Shown piece after piece: positions 1 to 12,164 of a stretch of 64,000 bases of DNA. The translations under genes and the position numbers were made by a program. Each line of letters opens with the position of its first letter. The first letter of the stretch is position 1. The notes below the pieces were generated by a model. It was not told the origin of the DNA and did no database searches. It saw only the letters and a program-made list of their open reading frames with translations. This stretch comes from Schistocerca nitens (lineage: Eukaryota > Arthropoda > Insecta > Orthoptera > Acrididae), in contig NC_064614.1 in NCBI RefSeq assembly GCF_023898315.1, forward strand, positions 384,275,348-384,339,347, given 5' to 3'.

Positions 1-488
1 TCAATGTCCTCTATTGTCTAACTAAAATAGATACTAGGGATTACAATTCTTGTGACCTCGTACCTCTGTTTAGCTTTTTCCTGCAGCTGTTTCTCGTACA
101 CCTCTCCCATGACTGCTATCTAGCAGCAAGATCTTTCTATTTCTATCCTATTCAGGTGCCACACAATTTCTTAGATTGTTATTAATGATTTGCTGCACCC
201 TACTTTATTCTGAAGGTGAATGAAGCCCCTCCCCTTCATTAGTTAACAGACTATATCTGTTACTGAACTCCACAGCAACAGAGAAAAGCCAGCAGATGAA
301 TAGTATACAAGGAGGAATAGCTTTTTCTAAGCAATTACGATAGTTCTCAGTTTGCATATAATAGTGCTGGTTATAATTCGTTGTTAGTATACTTACCAAA
401 GTAGCCAGCAGTGGTTGCTTCTGCCTGTTATGTATAACTTGATTCATTCCACACTCCTGAAAGCACTCTTTCATAATGGTCTTTACAC
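1..488. other. Non-coding stretch with old dispersed repeat
   Basis: No convincing gene. The segment at about 391-470 resembles 58690-58770 in the same orientation (shared blocks around the words AGTAGCC and CAGTGGTTGCT), so it belongs to an old dispersed repeat. On the minus strand it ends at 397 with a good donor-like GTAAGTA, but because the sequence is repetitive and abuts the Tc1 end I did not call it an exon. Confidence 0.4.
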
Positions 489-1010
489 TATCTGCTCAGA
501 GTATCCAGACACCTATTAGTGGACATTAATACCAGGTGTGTCCACCCTTCACCTTTACGATAGCTTGCACTCTGCTGGTGACACTTTTGAGAGGCGTCTG
601 AAAATCTGTGGAGGAATGGCAGCCCATTCTGCCTCACAAACCGAAACCACAGAAGATAGTAATGTTGGACGCTGGGGTCTGGAATGAAGTTGATGTTCTA
701 GCTCATCCCAAAGGTGTTCCATTGAGTTCACAAGGGACTCTGAGCAGGCCAGTCCATACTGTCCACAAACCATTGCCTCACAGATGCTGCTTTATGACAG
801 ATTACACAACCAATCCCCATCTCCAAACTGTTCCTCTACTGTACACAGGACATAATGCAGTAAAATGTGTACATGTAATTCTGTATTTCTTAAGCACAAT
901 AAGGGGACACACCCTAACCTTGAGAAGCAACGACAATCCACAATACCACACTCTTCACTGTTGAAAGTACAGATGATGACAGGTAATGTTCTCCAGGACT
1001 TCGTCAAACC
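489..1010 (-). mobile_element. Decayed, truncated Tc1-like DNA transposon
   Basis: The left edge, next to a TA, is a terminal repeat of the type CTGCTCAgAGTATCCaGACACC, seen in insect Tc1 elements. Minus-strand translation gives two out-of-frame pieces of a Tc1 transposase. The word EEQFGDGDW (792-1007) is the part just before the second catalytic Asp. MEHLWDELE followed by AEWAAIPPQ (555-773) is the C-terminal part carrying the third catalytic residue (E of the EHLW motif). The pieces are separated by stops and frameshifts, and the N-terminal half of the transposase and the other terminal repeat are missing, so the copy is dead. Family assignment rests on motif recognition. Confidence 0.8.
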
Positions 1011-3226
1011 CTAACTCTTCCATTGGGGTGTGTATCCTCTCATTACATATCTGGTCTTTTTTGAAACTAAAATTTATTTGAACTGGCCATGAAGAGTTCC
1101 TATATTTCATATAAAATCATGAATTCCCATTTTAAGATGGAGAAAATTAAATAATAAGAGCTAATGGAATAGAGTATTATTTGCGAAGTAGCAAGGGGCT
1201 TTATTCAGAGAGTTTCTAAGGAATGTCCCTTTTGTTTCACAACTACTATGTAAACTCAGTGCACGTATTGTTTATGTCTTTAGCATCTGGCAGTTAGCAA
1301 CTGGGAGTCTTTGTGTTCAAGGTTTTAGTGTCTGAGCTTCTAGCGTTTGAGTCCTGAGTATTCACGTAGTCTTTGGGTTCGAGATTTTAGTGTCTGAACT
1401 TTTAGTGTTTGAGTCCTGAGTATTTGTATCTCTTAAGCTCTTGTGCCACTGCATGAAATAGTTAATTTTGTTGGAAGCTGGGCTAATTAAAAGTAAATTT
1501 CTGTTCATTTAATTTATTGTCAAAGGTACAAAAACTGACAGGACTGAGATAACACCCAGCGAACACCTCAATCTATAAAAGATCAGTATCATTAATTTCA
1601 TTTTAAGAACTTCAGTTGTTGCTGAAGCTACTACTCAAACATTGTGTTGCAACTTGGCTTTCGATTATATATCTTGTTTCGACATTTATTATCAGGATAA
1701 AGTGTGACAGTTCTCAGTAAAGAATCATATCAAAGAACCAGTGTTAATAAAAACTGAGTTAAGGAAAAATTATAGTGTCCTATTATTTCAAACAGATTAT
1801 CATGAGAAGTGAACCATGCAGAGGATTGTCTCTGAACAACAACAATAATAATAATAATTATTATTTTTTTTATTATTATCATTATAGTTCATTACATATT
1901 AATATTAAAGGGAACAGTTTTCAACAAACAAACATCGTGCTGTGTCAAATGAACCAGGTGTCTTTTGAAGGAACTAACTCGGTGTACATGCGCTACACAA
2001 ATCAAAGATATCAATTTATTTTGTAACACACCTAGTAACTGTTAATGAGCACTTATTAACAAGAAAGTCTGACTCATATTAGTGCAAAGAGTGCAACAAG
2101 TATTGACTGCAATAACAAGTAGTGTTGTGTCACCTCGCTTTCATGTATCTTGGTTAGGTGAAGAGTTCTGGCTGGGTGTAGAAAAAGGACATTACACTTT
2201 TGCTGATCGTGGAAGTGCCAGTAGACATCAATCATCCCAAATCCTCAAGTGTCATTTAGCAGTGACTACAAAAATGTGAGGTTTATGAGGAGCTGCTCAA
2301 ACAATGTATCCCATTCTCTTTAACTCCCTGCACACAATCACTGTGCTAGTTGCTGGTAACACCTTGGAACACACAAGTGATTCTTTCCACTAATTTCATG
2401 CAGTTTTTTGAAATCACAATCCTCAATGCTCAATGGCCCTGTCTGTCATATATGAGGTCTGCCCCCGTCTTGATTTAGCTGTATTTGTTCTTTCATATTT
2501 ACACTTCACAATTACATCATCAATAGCCACCTTAGTGAGCTTTAGAACAGTTGAAATTACCCTAATGGATCTGTTAGATGACATCCAGTTAGTAGTCCAC
2601 ATTCAAAGACAATGAGCTCTCCTGACTGACCCATTTTGCTGTTACTGCTTCTCTTTTGACAACACAATACTCCCTGCCTGTTTGTCACTGGTGAGCCCAC
2701 CTCTCACATCATCTAGCTGTTGATTCTGCATGACACAGGGGTGTTTGGATACATTTGATCCGACTGCATATAGAACATGATGTGTGAACGAATGAATGAA
2801 ATTGAACCTACTCCCCTTTCTTGTTACTTTTTCCCACAATTCAAACTGCACAATTTAATTTTTGCAGTCTTAGCCTCTGCCTGAAGGGCACCACTCTTCA
2901 CCCCTTTTTCTGCTACTTTTCTATTTTTTAAACATAACCTACATACAGAAGTGAGAGCCTCCTTGGGAATCCTACTTCTGACCCATTGCAGTTGCCTAAG
3001 TGAAATCACAGTTCACAAACACAAACAGTTAACTAATCTGTGGCAGCCACAATGAGTGTCATTCAAAGTGTAAAGAATGTACATACTTCACAGTAAACTA
3101 AAATGTAAGATCTGAAAAGATAGAAGCCACAACATAAAAAGGTACATTTAAAAAAAAATGAAAGTAGTTTAGACAGAGAAGAAACTGAGCACACTGCAAA
3201 AATTTTTAAAAAGTCACTGAACTAAC
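1011..3226. other. Intergenic or intronic sequence, no supported gene
   Basis: AT-rich sequence without a supported exon. It holds the 62-bp duplication listed separately and an (AAC)/(AAT)/(ATT) low-complexity tract at about 1837-1886. A short stretch near 2775-2800 resembles 58788-58812. The ARMC5-like gene must continue on the minus strand below 3227; I could not find its next exon here with confidence. It would have to begin with one base that completes a split codon. Confidence 0.4.
1307..1430. repeat. Two-copy tandem duplication, 62-bp unit
   Basis: The unit beginning GTCTTTGTGTTCAAGG is repeated at 1369 as GTCTTTGGGTTCGAGA, and both carry TTTTAGTGTCTGA and GTTTGAGTCCTGAGTATT. The copies differ at roughly ten positions. 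No coding function is visible. Confidence 0.8.
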
Positions 3227-3507
3227 CTGTCAAGCAAAGCAATGGTATTAAGAACATCTGTAAGACCAGCTTTCTTGTAGAGGCTTTCTGTTGGATGGCC
3301 ATGGACAGCTATTGAGAGTAGAAGCCTCAATGGTGTGGCAGCTACATCATGCAATGTTATCTCCTTTTTTCCTGTTTCACTCCAACTGCTTGTTTCTGAC
3401 ATCATTGCAGAGAAAAATGGAGAGCTCCTACACAATATATCTCGGTCTGCAGTTATCCTTGTTCCACAGTCTAATAGGATAGTCACAAATTTGTCGCCTG
3501 TTGTCTC
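3227..3507 (-). CDS. BTB/POZ-domain exon of ARMC5-like gene
   Basis: 281 bases: 93 codons plus two bases of a split codon. The translation starts ETTGDKFVTILLDCG and contains the BTB core: a beta-hairpin (FVTILLDCGTRITADRDIL), the strongly diagnostic CRSSPFFSAMM helix (the family usually has A.RSP.F.AMF), and the following KKEITLHD strand and LLLSIAVHG helix. BTB domains make dimers and often recruit cullin-3 ubiquitin ligases; that role is family knowledge and is not shown here. The minus-strand acceptor is at 3508-3509 and the donor GTTAGT begins at 3226. The start phase (0) matches the end of the exon at 42576. The domain is cut by the splice after ALLDR, so its last helices are encoded further downstream. 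Confidence 0.8.
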
Positions 3508-4021
3508 CTGTGTGCACAAATGTACCATTAATAAATATTTGCTGTAAATTTATTACCTTAATATTGCTGAAACTGGCAAACAAAATAAGATTTTGGATTC
3601 TTTAGCCTACTATGGAACGTATCTCAATACAAACTGGTGGGCATATAGTGCACCAGAATTATTTCAATCACAAATAGGAAATGGGAAGAAAATGTGTCAG
3701 TCCTACTGATTGTAAAATTACTCTAATTTTACCACTGTGGTCATTATATGAGAGAAAGTAATGTTTCTTAACTCATGCTGGAATATGACGTTCTGAATTT
3801 TGAGATTAAGGCTCCCTGCAGTGCTGATTATTATTCTTGTAATGTATCCCAATGGGATCTGTTGAGCATTTTTTTAATGCACTTGCACCGACTAACAAAT
3901 CAGTTACAAATCATGCTGCTCCGCTGTGAATTTTCTCCCTCTCATCCATTAATTCAAGTTGGTAAGGGGTCCCATGAATCAGGCAAACAAGATTTTTTAA
4001 GCAACCATTATCTTACATGAA
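3508..4021. other. Intron sequence, nothing recognised
   Basis: AT-rich intron just upstream of the BTB exon. I see no element ends, repeats or coding signal before the RTE copy begins. Confidence 0.4.
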
Positions 4022-5765
4022 TATAAAGGACAAATGTGAGGATTTGGAAGCATAATTCACTATGGGAAAGATAGCTACTGCCTACAATAAAATTAAAGAA
4101 GTCTTTGGAGAAGCAGCATGAATATGAAGAGCTCAGATGAAAATCAGTCCTAACCAAAGAAGGAGAAGCTGAAAGGTGGAAGGAGTATATAGCGGGTACA
4201 TACAAGGAATACAAACTTGAAAGCAATATTATAGAAAGGGGAAAAGATGTAGATGAGGATGAGACAGAAGATATGATACTGCAAGAAAAATATGACAGGG
4301 CACTGAAAAACTTAAGTCAAAGCAAGGCCCTGGGAACAGGCAACATACCCTCAGAACTACTGATAGCCTTGGAAAGGAGCCATCACAAAATTATTCAATC
4401 TACTGTGCAAGATGTATGAGAATAGCAAAATACTCTCAGACTTCATGAAGAATGTAATAATTGCAATTCCAATGAAAGCAGGCACTGAAAGGAGTGAAAA
4501 TTACCAAAATAACAATTTAATAAATCATGGTTGCAAAATACTAATACCAATTCTTTATAGAAGAATGGAAAAACTGGTAGAAGCCAGCCTTGCAGAACAT
4601 CAGTTTGGATTTCCAAGAAATATAGTAACACGCAGAGCAATACTTGCCCTACAACTGCAATCACAAGATAGGTTAATAAGGAAAGGCAAATGTACGTTTA
4701 TAGCGTTCGTAGACTTAGAGAAAGCTTTTGACAATGTCTGGATCACTCTCTTTGAAATTCTGAAGGTAGAAGGGATAAAATACAGGAAGCAAAAGGCTAC
4801 TTACAACTTGTACGGAAACCAGATGGCAATCAAAAGAGTCGTGGGACATGAAAGGGAAGCAGTGGTTCAGTAGGGAATGAGATAGGGTTGTAGCCTATCC
4901 CTGATGTTATTCAATCTGTAGACTGAGACAGCAATAAAGGAAACCAAAGAAAAATTTAGAGTAGGAATCGAAGTTAAGGAAGGAGAAATAAAATATTTGA
5001 GGTTTGCCAATGACTATGCAACTATATCAGAGACAGCAAAGGGCTTGCAAGAGCAGTTCAATGGAATGGACAGTGTCTTGAAAGGAGGATATAAGGTGAA
5101 CATCAACAAAAGCAAGACAAGGGAAATGGAATGTAGCCGAATTAAATCAGGTGATGCTGAGGCAATCAGATTAGGAAATGAGAGATTTAAAATAGTAGAT
5201 GAATTTTGCTATTTGGGCAGCAAAATAACTAATGCTGGCTAAAGTACACAGGATATAAAATGTAGACTGTCAATGGCAAGAAAAACATTTCTGAAGAAGA
5301 GAAGTCTGTTAACACTGAATATAGATTTAAGTGTTAGCAGGTCTTTTCTGAATGTATTTGTGTGGAGTGCAGCCATGTACAGAAGTGAAATGTGCACTAC
5401 AAACAGTTTAAACAAGAAGAGAATAGAAGCTTTTGAAAAGCAGCACTAAAGAAGAATGCTTAAGATTAAATGAGTAGATCACATAACCAATGAGGAGGTA
5501 CTGAATAGAATTGATGACAAAAGAAATTAGTGACACAACCTGACTAGAAGGAGGGATTGGTTGATAGGACATATTCTGAGACATCAAGGGATCACGACTT
5601 CAGCACTGGATGGATGTATGGTAGGTACAAATCATTGAGGGAGACCAAGAGATGAATACAGTAAGCAGATTCAGAAGGATGTCAGTTTCAGAAGTTACTT
5701 GCAGATGACGAGGATTGCACAGGATACAGTAGCATCAAGAGCTGCCACTATGAGATGAGGAGATG
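4022..5765 (+). mobile_element. 5'-truncated RTE-type LINE
   Basis: Sense-strand copy of the same family as the element at 54084-57258, lacking the endonuclease half. It begins at the linker before the reverse transcriptase (pieces matching KIKEVFGE and AERWKEYI) and runs to the 3' region (GRPRDEYSKQIQKDV-like and IAQDTVASRA-like pieces, about 5640-5750). Multiple stops and frameshifts show an old copy. 5' truncation is the normal result of incomplete reverse transcription. It lies in the large intron of the ARMC5-like gene, in the opposite orientation to the gene. Confidence 0.85.
4412..5242 (+). pseudogene. RTE reverse transcriptase, broken
   Basis: Two frames carry the RT domain. 4412-4873 contains AEHQFGF and the motif A region FVDLEKAFDNV with its catalytic Asp. 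4997-5242 contains the degraded active-site box RFANDYA, where an intact copy has FADD, so one catalytic Asp is replaced (by Asn). It is followed by SVLKGGYKVNINKSKT and FCYLGSKIT, which are conserved in this family. The stop between the pieces (near 4873) and the active-site change make it inactive. Confidence 0.85.
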
Positions 5766-5993
5766 TCACTCTGAACACATTTGACTATACCCATCAAGGA
5801 GGTGGCTGTTGTGTCCACCTAATGAATGTGACCACCTAATGGATGATTTGAAACTCCACTCATAATGACACGTACAAGATGGACTATAGTTAGATAAGAG
5901 ATATGCTTATCAAATTGAAGCTTTCTTCAAAAGAAAACAAATGAGCCAATCAGCCAACACTATTGTTGTAGCATAAGTAGTTGAGCAGATATA

Positions 5994-7313
5994 CGAGGTG
6001 CGGCTAGAAAAAAACCGGACTGATGCTGGAAAAAACATTTATTTACAATTATTTACAATTTCATGTTATCTCCTTCAATGTACTCTCCTCCTTGGTCTCT
6101 ACACGGCTCCATACGAATTTTCCACTGTTCATAGCAATGCTGCAGATCATTTTCGGTAAGTCCATACATTACTTCCGTCGCTTTTTCTTTTACTGCTTCA
6201 ACAGTCTCAAATCTAGTTCCTTTCAAAGCTGACTTGACTTTAGGGAAAAGAAAAAAGTCACAGGGGGCCAAATCAGGTGAGTAGGGTGGATGATCTAAGA
6301 TGGGAATGTTGTGTTTCGCCAAAAACGTCTTCACTGACAACGCACTGTGAGCTGGGGCATTGTCTTGGTGAAGGATCCATGACTTTTTTCTCCACAAATC
6401 GTTCCGTTTTCTCCGTACTCGCTCACGTAGGGTAGCCAGGACGCTAATGTAGTGATGCTGATTCACTGTTTGTCCCTCTGGTACCCAATCAATGTGCACA
6501 ATCCCTTTGATGTCAAAAAAAAACAATCATCATTGCCTTGAATTTCGATTTTGACATTCGTGCTTTTTTTTTGTCGTGGAGAACCAGGAGTTTTCCAATG
6601 CATCGATTGGCGTTTAGTTTCGGGATCGTAAGTAAAAAACCATGATTCATCGCAAGTAATAACATTTTGTAAGAAGGTGGGATCACTTTCAATGTTTTCC
6701 AGGATGTCAGAACAAATCATTCTTCGGTGTTCCTTCTGTTCAATTGTGAGACACTTTGGAACCATTTTTGAACACACTTTGTTCATGTTGAAACTTTCAT
6801 GAAGAATCTGCCTAACACTTTCCTTGTCAACTCTTGTTACCTCAGACACAGCTCTGATTGTTAAACGGCGATCTTGTCGAACAAGTTTACCGATTTTTTC
6901 AATGTTTGCATCAGTTTTTGCTGACAATGGTCTGCCAGTGCGAGTGTCATCACTGGTGTCTTCGCGGCCATCTTTAAATCGTTTAAACCACTCAAACACT
7001 TGGGTTCGCGATAAACAATCATCGCCGTACACTTGTTGTAACATTACAAATGTTTCACTTGCAGATTTTCCTAGTTTGAAACAAAATTTGATGTTAACAC
7101 GCTGTTCTTTCTGTACACTCAACATTTTCCGACGCACAGACAAAACGTCAACTACTTAAAACAGACGCCACGGGCAGACAGTGCAGGAGGCAGATGAAAC
7201 TCGAGCAGTAGGCGGAGCGAGAGTCACGTGACAGGCCACGCGACTTTCAGCCTTATTGCATTCGTTTTATTGTTTCACCAGTACTAGTCCGGTTTTTTTC
7301 TAGCCACACCTCG
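5994..7313 (-). mobile_element. Nearly intact mariner transposon
   Basis: 1320 bp, bounded by near-perfect terminal inverted repeats: left CGAGGTGCGGCTAGAAAAAA and right (inverted) CGAGGTGTGGCTAGAAAAAA, both continuing ACCGGACT. The TA target duplication is present at 5992-5993 and 7314-7315. It carries one transposase frame on the minus strand. High preservation of both ends and of the coding region indicates a recent insertion compared with its neighbours. It sits inside the repeat at 5815-7420. Confidence 0.95.
6053..7125 (-). pseudogene. Mariner transposase with two 1-base insertions
   Basis: Cut-and-paste DDD transposase of the DD34D mariner group. The ATG at 7125 is chosen because the frame upstream starts only with non-ATG codons. 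Visible are the N-terminal helix-turn-helix region (FCFKLGKSASETFVMLQQVY, VFEWFKRF, GRPLS), the first catalytic Asp in ITCDESWFFTYDPETK, the second in ILHQDNAPAHS, and the third in YSPDLAPCDFFLFPK. The stop is at 6053. The frame changes within about 6515-6556: one extra A near 6546-6556 and one extra T in a 9-T run (6515-6523 on the plus strand) together explain the shift, and everything else reads through. Length and motifs are normal for the family (about 345-360 residues). Inactive as read, unless the homopolymer calls are errors. Confidence 0.92.
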
Positions 7314-7420
7314 TAGAGCGATAAAGATGAATCTCTTACCACAAATTTATTGTATTAACCTCACAAAGCTGAGTGATGTGGAGTTAAGAAACTGTTTCCC
7401 AGAAAAATCAGAAAAAGTCA

Positions 7421-8700
7421 TAGAGGGGAACAAGAAAATGATCCATGAAATGAAAGATAATTCAGAAGCAGGTTAAGGGAAAGTTGATGTTGGTATAGAC
7501 ATTATACCAGCTTCAGAGGGAGGTTGACTTACATAAACAGCACAATAGTGGTCAAGAAGCCTCAACTGATGAGACTCTGGAAACAAAATGCACTTTACAT
7601 AATGTAATAGATAGCAAGGCTGATGGATTACATAAACAAATAGACTCTGAAAATAAAGGGCTCCAATGGCAAGCTAAGTTAAGTGCCCTTCATGCTAATG
7701 CTTATATTTCATGTATGCCTAATATAAATGAGGCAATATCAGCCAAATCACCAAATTTACCAAAATAAGTTCAAGCTATCAATTTAAAGAAGCAGTATAT
7801 ACTTAATAGGTGAAACAAGAATATAACTCAAAATTGGTTATGTCTCTGAGTTACAGAGCACTGAATTCTTGGTCGTGCAAGAGAAGAGACTTTGTCTTGC
7901 AGGTAACGTGTCAAGGAGGAAACAACAATCTTCATTTCAAAGCATTTTTATTTGGAATCTTGTGTTGTTAGATTATGCAACATTGTGACCATACCTGTAT
8001 GTTCCTTATACTGTATATTGTTTGAAGTCACAACGGCAACAACAATCTTTTGTACTAATTTCCATATTTGCGGGCTTCTTACCATAACTGGCACAAAAGT
8101 AATCCTATTTCCTGTGAGCTTGTATTCTGTTATTATTGTTTAGTGCAATATGTATATTGCAGCAATGGTTCACATAAAATGCCTGATCCCATAATCTAAA
8201 TGAGAGCAAACTGAAGACTTAAAACAACATTATTTAGCATGCGTGCTCAGTGTCTACCACAATGATTCTATTAATATGCTTGATTATTTACTGATCGTTT
8301 TCTTTTTATTATGTTCAAGATTGAAGCAAACCACAAACTTTTAGTGAAAGAAATCCTATATTGTATTCTCCTCAGTTTTCTAATATTCTTCTTGCTATAT
8401 TATTATCCAGTTAATACTGAAATAATATTTCACTGCTATGAATAAAAGTAATTACAATGTAACTTTATTTTCATTTAATTGCTATTTTCACAAGATTCTG
8501 GAATTTAAAAAAAAAAGAGTCCAATTTTATAATAAAGAGAGTAAAATCATATAAAATTGCGTCAAAAATGCCAAGTACAACTTGGGAATGTAATTATGAA
8601 AGAAAAATGTTTGTGACCATCATTTCTTTGTCTCTGGAGGTTTTCATCCATACTGAAAAATATGCCATCAGTGAGTTGGCCAATTCTGATACTAGACACT
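7421..8700. other. AT-rich sequence, probable decayed element interior
   Basis: No intact gene. It lies between the repeat at 5815-7420 and the gag remnant that starts near 8700, so it may be the 5' internal part of the same decayed LTR element. Many stops in all frames. Confidence 0.35.
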
Positions 8701-9450
8701 TCAAATGTCAAGAGTTTTTTCTGGTGATAAAAAGATATCATGCTGTGGATTTGTTGGGATCTTTTTGTGATAATTTTGTGGTTGGAATGAGCAATGAGTG
8801 GTGTTTCTTTTATTTTAAGTTTGTAAAGAGGTTGCTGGAGGGTACTGTACAAATATGGGAGAATCAGCATCAAACTGATTTCACAAATTACGAAATATGT
8901 GAACAGCTGTTTTTGCAGAATTATTAGAGCAAGTCAAAGCGAGTCAAGCTATTACAGAATGAGATTTTAAATGGTCTAGTATACAGGACAGGCAGGCAAA
9001 CTACGAGGGGGTTTTGTGATGAGGAACTGAGAAACTTGAATCATTTTAAACAGGCCAACAAGGACAGTGTCAGCGATTTGTACCCTTAAAGAGACAACTG
9101 CGAGAACAACTGCATTGGATCAGACATTGATACAAAGACCCACATTGGTAAACGATCAGTTGAAACAGAAGTCAGGGTCAGGGTAAATGTAACTGCATGC
9201 ATAATAATCATAGAAGAGTTAATAATAATTGGTGGGGAAGACAAGCTAGACAGGGTAGCAATAATCATGATCGGAAAAATGACTACCGCAGATGTGATAA
9301 AAATGGAATTGGAATGATTGAAACGAATGATAAAGCTGACAGAAGGAAGAAACCAAGACATACTCAAGAAAACTGGGGTTTGCCTCAGCTGTAGCCTGAG
9401 ATGGCACAAGAAACAAGGCAAAGAACAGGACAAAGAGTAGGAATTACATA
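8700..9450 (+). pseudogene. Retrotransposon gag remnant
   Basis: A frame ending at 8927 reads LLEGTVQIWENQHQTDFTNY then CEQLFLQNY, the usual layout of an insect Ty3/Gypsy-type gag capsid segment (a G-A..W word, then a Tyr-rich helix, then F...F). After a stop the homology continues (RGFCDEELRNLNHFKQANK). A basic, Asn-rich tail at 9197-9394 (NNHRRVNNNWWGRQARQGSN) is typical of gag C-termini. Several stops and a frameshift show it is dead. No protease, RT or integrase of this element was found downstream. Confidence 0.55.
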
Positions 9451-11087
9451 AGGGACAGTGGTAGCAGAAGTGATGTAGTGTACGTCATATTGATGCAGTG
9501 TTAAGTAGTAAAAACAGTATGGAAACAACAGAATGCTACCAGTCACATAGGGGAGGCATAGGGTTATGGAAAGACACAATGAAAAAGAATGCTCGAAATA
9601 AAGCTGAAATTGGTTATAATGAAGTTGAAGGGCTGATGGTTTACAGTCATTACAGCCTACAGTCACACAAACTGGGTTTCTGCTTTGTTTTTTTATAAAA
9701 ATTTGTACCTTGTAAATTTTAAGTTGCCACAGAGTTAAAACTTCAAAATGAAGCAGAAATACAGTACACCTACACTATTTACAATGCAGTATTTGTGGAG
9801 AGGGGCTGAAAAGGAAGTTTTCTCATATTTATGCAGTACATACCACAATAACATGCCAGCAAAATGTGAAAATCTTTAATAAGTGAAGAAAGCAGTAGCA
9901 ACAATATAAACTGTTCAATAATGTCAAACACAGTTTTGTATAATGAATGAGATGAAATGTTGACCATGTTAAAAACTTACAGTAAGTGCTGTTTAGCATA
10001 AGTCATAAATGACAAAACTTTGTTCCAGTTACTGTATTAAAAAAATTAATCAACAGTACCAAAATGAAAAGACAGTACTGTATACACAAATTACATGAAG
10101 GCATACACTTTTTCCTATGTTTCACTTTAAAATGTACAAACATTACGTGCTGTACGTAATACACTGAAAATATCCAACAACTATAACCACAAAAATCAAT
10201 AATGAACACACTATTATTCTACTTCTTTACTTAAAAAACTCATATCGGAAATTAATTTCCTAGTTTTCTACAATCACAGCAAAGAGATGGTTGTTTGGGT
10301 TTTTAATTTTTGTTTGCTTTTTGGATTTTGGATTTTGCATTTGACGAAGCATTCATATTAATGCCTCTTAATTGTCAATTTAGAGACTGTATTTTCTCTC
10401 TGTCATCCCAAGTTGTAGAAATTATAGAAATCATAGAAATCATTGAGTGTGAGACACTCAGTTTCCTAATTCTCATATAATGTGTGACACTTCTTCAACA
10501 TTAAATACTTTTTTTGTTGTTGTTAGTAACCCCAATTACATAACAAACAAAAATGAACATTGGATGTTACAGCCAAAATATTTATCTGAAACTGAAGTAA
10601 AAAATATATTGTTATATACAATAACACATAATAAGTGATTTTTTAAATGTACCGTTTACATAGGATTTAGATGGGACCATCAGATTTCGCCCTTATAGCC
10701 AATATGTTGTTAAAAGTGGTGTCGCTATAAACGGTATGGACTGTATTCAGCCCTCAGACTAAGTCTTCACCAGTAGTCGGGTAGAAGATTTGTACTTCTG
10801 ATGAAGAACTTAATCCAAAAATTGTATATTTCTACCATTGTTTTTCATTATACATGTCTGTGATTCAACACTATCTCTATGTGGTGGGCACCAATCTATC
10901 CTTCCCATTTTTTTTTTTTTTTTTATTCTGCCCCAGACATTCAAGTGTTAAATAATAATAAGTGACATGGACGGATCAGGTTTCATTGAGATAACAATGC
11001 TAAAAAAAGAGGTACAGTTTTGGGTATTCTAGTAAGACTATTAAGAAATTTGGAAGTTAAGGTTAATAAAAATGTGAATACCAATTG
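9451..11087. other. Intron sequence without supported gene
   Basis: AT-rich, with a poly-T tract at about 10907-10924. No coding signal or recognisable element ends. A decayed element interior cannot be excluded. Confidence 0.35.
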
Positions 11088-11600
11088 ATGGTTGTAGGAG
11101 GTAACAGTGTTGTTGATAATGAAGTAATTTCTACAGTGAGAGGGTTATTTAACAAAAATAATGCGGGACTTGATAATGTCAATCTGAGCAATAGACAGAC
11201 ATTCTCAGTATCTGAGACAGTGGCAGGTGAGGATCCTGAAACAGCTGATGGGCCTACTGAGAATGAATTAGTTGGGGAGATTGGAAACCCAAGAGAGAAT
11301 AACAAGGTGGATGCAGTGGAATCTAATTTAATAGAAACGAATGAAGAACAGGGTGGCATTATGGTAGAATGAGATGCAGAGAAGTGTGATAGTGATTATG
11401 ATGAACTTGCACATACGGCAGTAAGTGCCGGTGTGGTTTTATTTGATGCAAATGCTGTGAATGAGGCAGAATTTGAAAATAATGTAGTGGTTGGGTTACT
11501 GACTGAAGTTAATAATGATGAAGGTGCCAATAGTAATGTTAATGTGGATGAGAGTGATGAGGTAAAGGTACATTTGTTTGTGGATGGAGAGATACTCTAA
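11088..11600 (+). pseudogene. Acidic ORF of unknown function, one in-frame TGA
   Basis: From the ATG at 11088 the frame runs 94 codons to a TGA at 11370-11372, then continues open in the same frame to a TAA at about 11598-11600, about 170 codons in all. The product would be strongly acidic and Asn/Val-rich (for example ETVAGEDPETADGPTENELV and NNDEGANSNVNVDESDEV). I do not recognise a family. Such acidic low-complexity segments occur at the start of some retroelement gag proteins, and it lies among retroelement remnants, so that is my guess. A chance ORF is also possible. Confidence 0.35.
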
Positions 11601-12164
11601 TCAAACCTGTCATGAAGGAGGTAGCATGAGATGTAAGCAAGGGGTGGAGAAACTGTTATCCAACCGTTTTTAATGACTGACCAACACAACTGTGGGAACA
11701 GATTTTCTGTACAAGCACACAGGACATGGAAGAAAAACAATACAATTTAAAAATATGATAGATGGTGAAAACAAGATAGCGTATCTACAACAAATAATAT
11801 AGGAAGAGGATCAACAAGTTAATAAAAGGCAACAGGAAAAAAGCAATGTTTTGATTTATGCTTAGATTAAAACTGTTTTGTTTGGTGCTTCATATCTATC
11901 TAGCTGTATTATTATTTTTATGTGACTTCAATGCATTATCTGTTTACCTACAACGTAGTATGATGTGTGGAAGTGGAAAACAACCAACCAATGGAACAGG
12001 AACTGCTGTTTATATGCCACATTAATGTTTTGTTTCCTTGACTGTTCTCATTTAACAGTGCAGTTCACATGTGTAAAATAGTAAATGCAGATAAATAAGT
12101 ACCTCTTCCTTTAATTGTTTTTTTTCTGTATATAGCTGCTATAACCCTGTACATAATATTTTTT
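11601..12164. other. No recognised feature
   Basis: Sequence between the acidic ORF and the Gypsy element. Stops in all frames and no repeat ends seen. Confidence 0.3.

Larger units (their letters stand above)
5815..7420 (+). repeat. Old repeat, split by mariner; partner at 18035
   Basis: 5815-5993 plus 7316-7420 (after removing the mariner) align with 18035-18290 in the same orientation. Shared blocks include AAGAGATATGC.TATCAAATT, a TCTTCAA.A.AAAACAAAT stretch and TGTATYAACYTCACA.AGCTGA. The two copies are clearly diverged. They could be LTRs of one decayed element enclosing the gag remnant at 8.7-9.5 kb, or simply two copies of a dispersed repeat. Confidence 0.5.

Noticed and set aside
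397..480. Minus-strand segment with a good donor (TTG|GTAAGTA) that could be a downstream exon of the ARMC5-like gene
   Set aside because: The segment recurs at 58690-58770, so it is repetitive. It abuts the Tc1 end, and its acceptor would lie in or at the transposon.
608..964. Plus-strand frame of 118 codons
   Set aside because: It is the antisense shadow of the Tc1 transposase remnant on the minus strand.
6824..7159. Plus-strand 111-codon frame inside the mariner
   Set aside because: Antisense of the transposase frame, which has all catalytic motifs.
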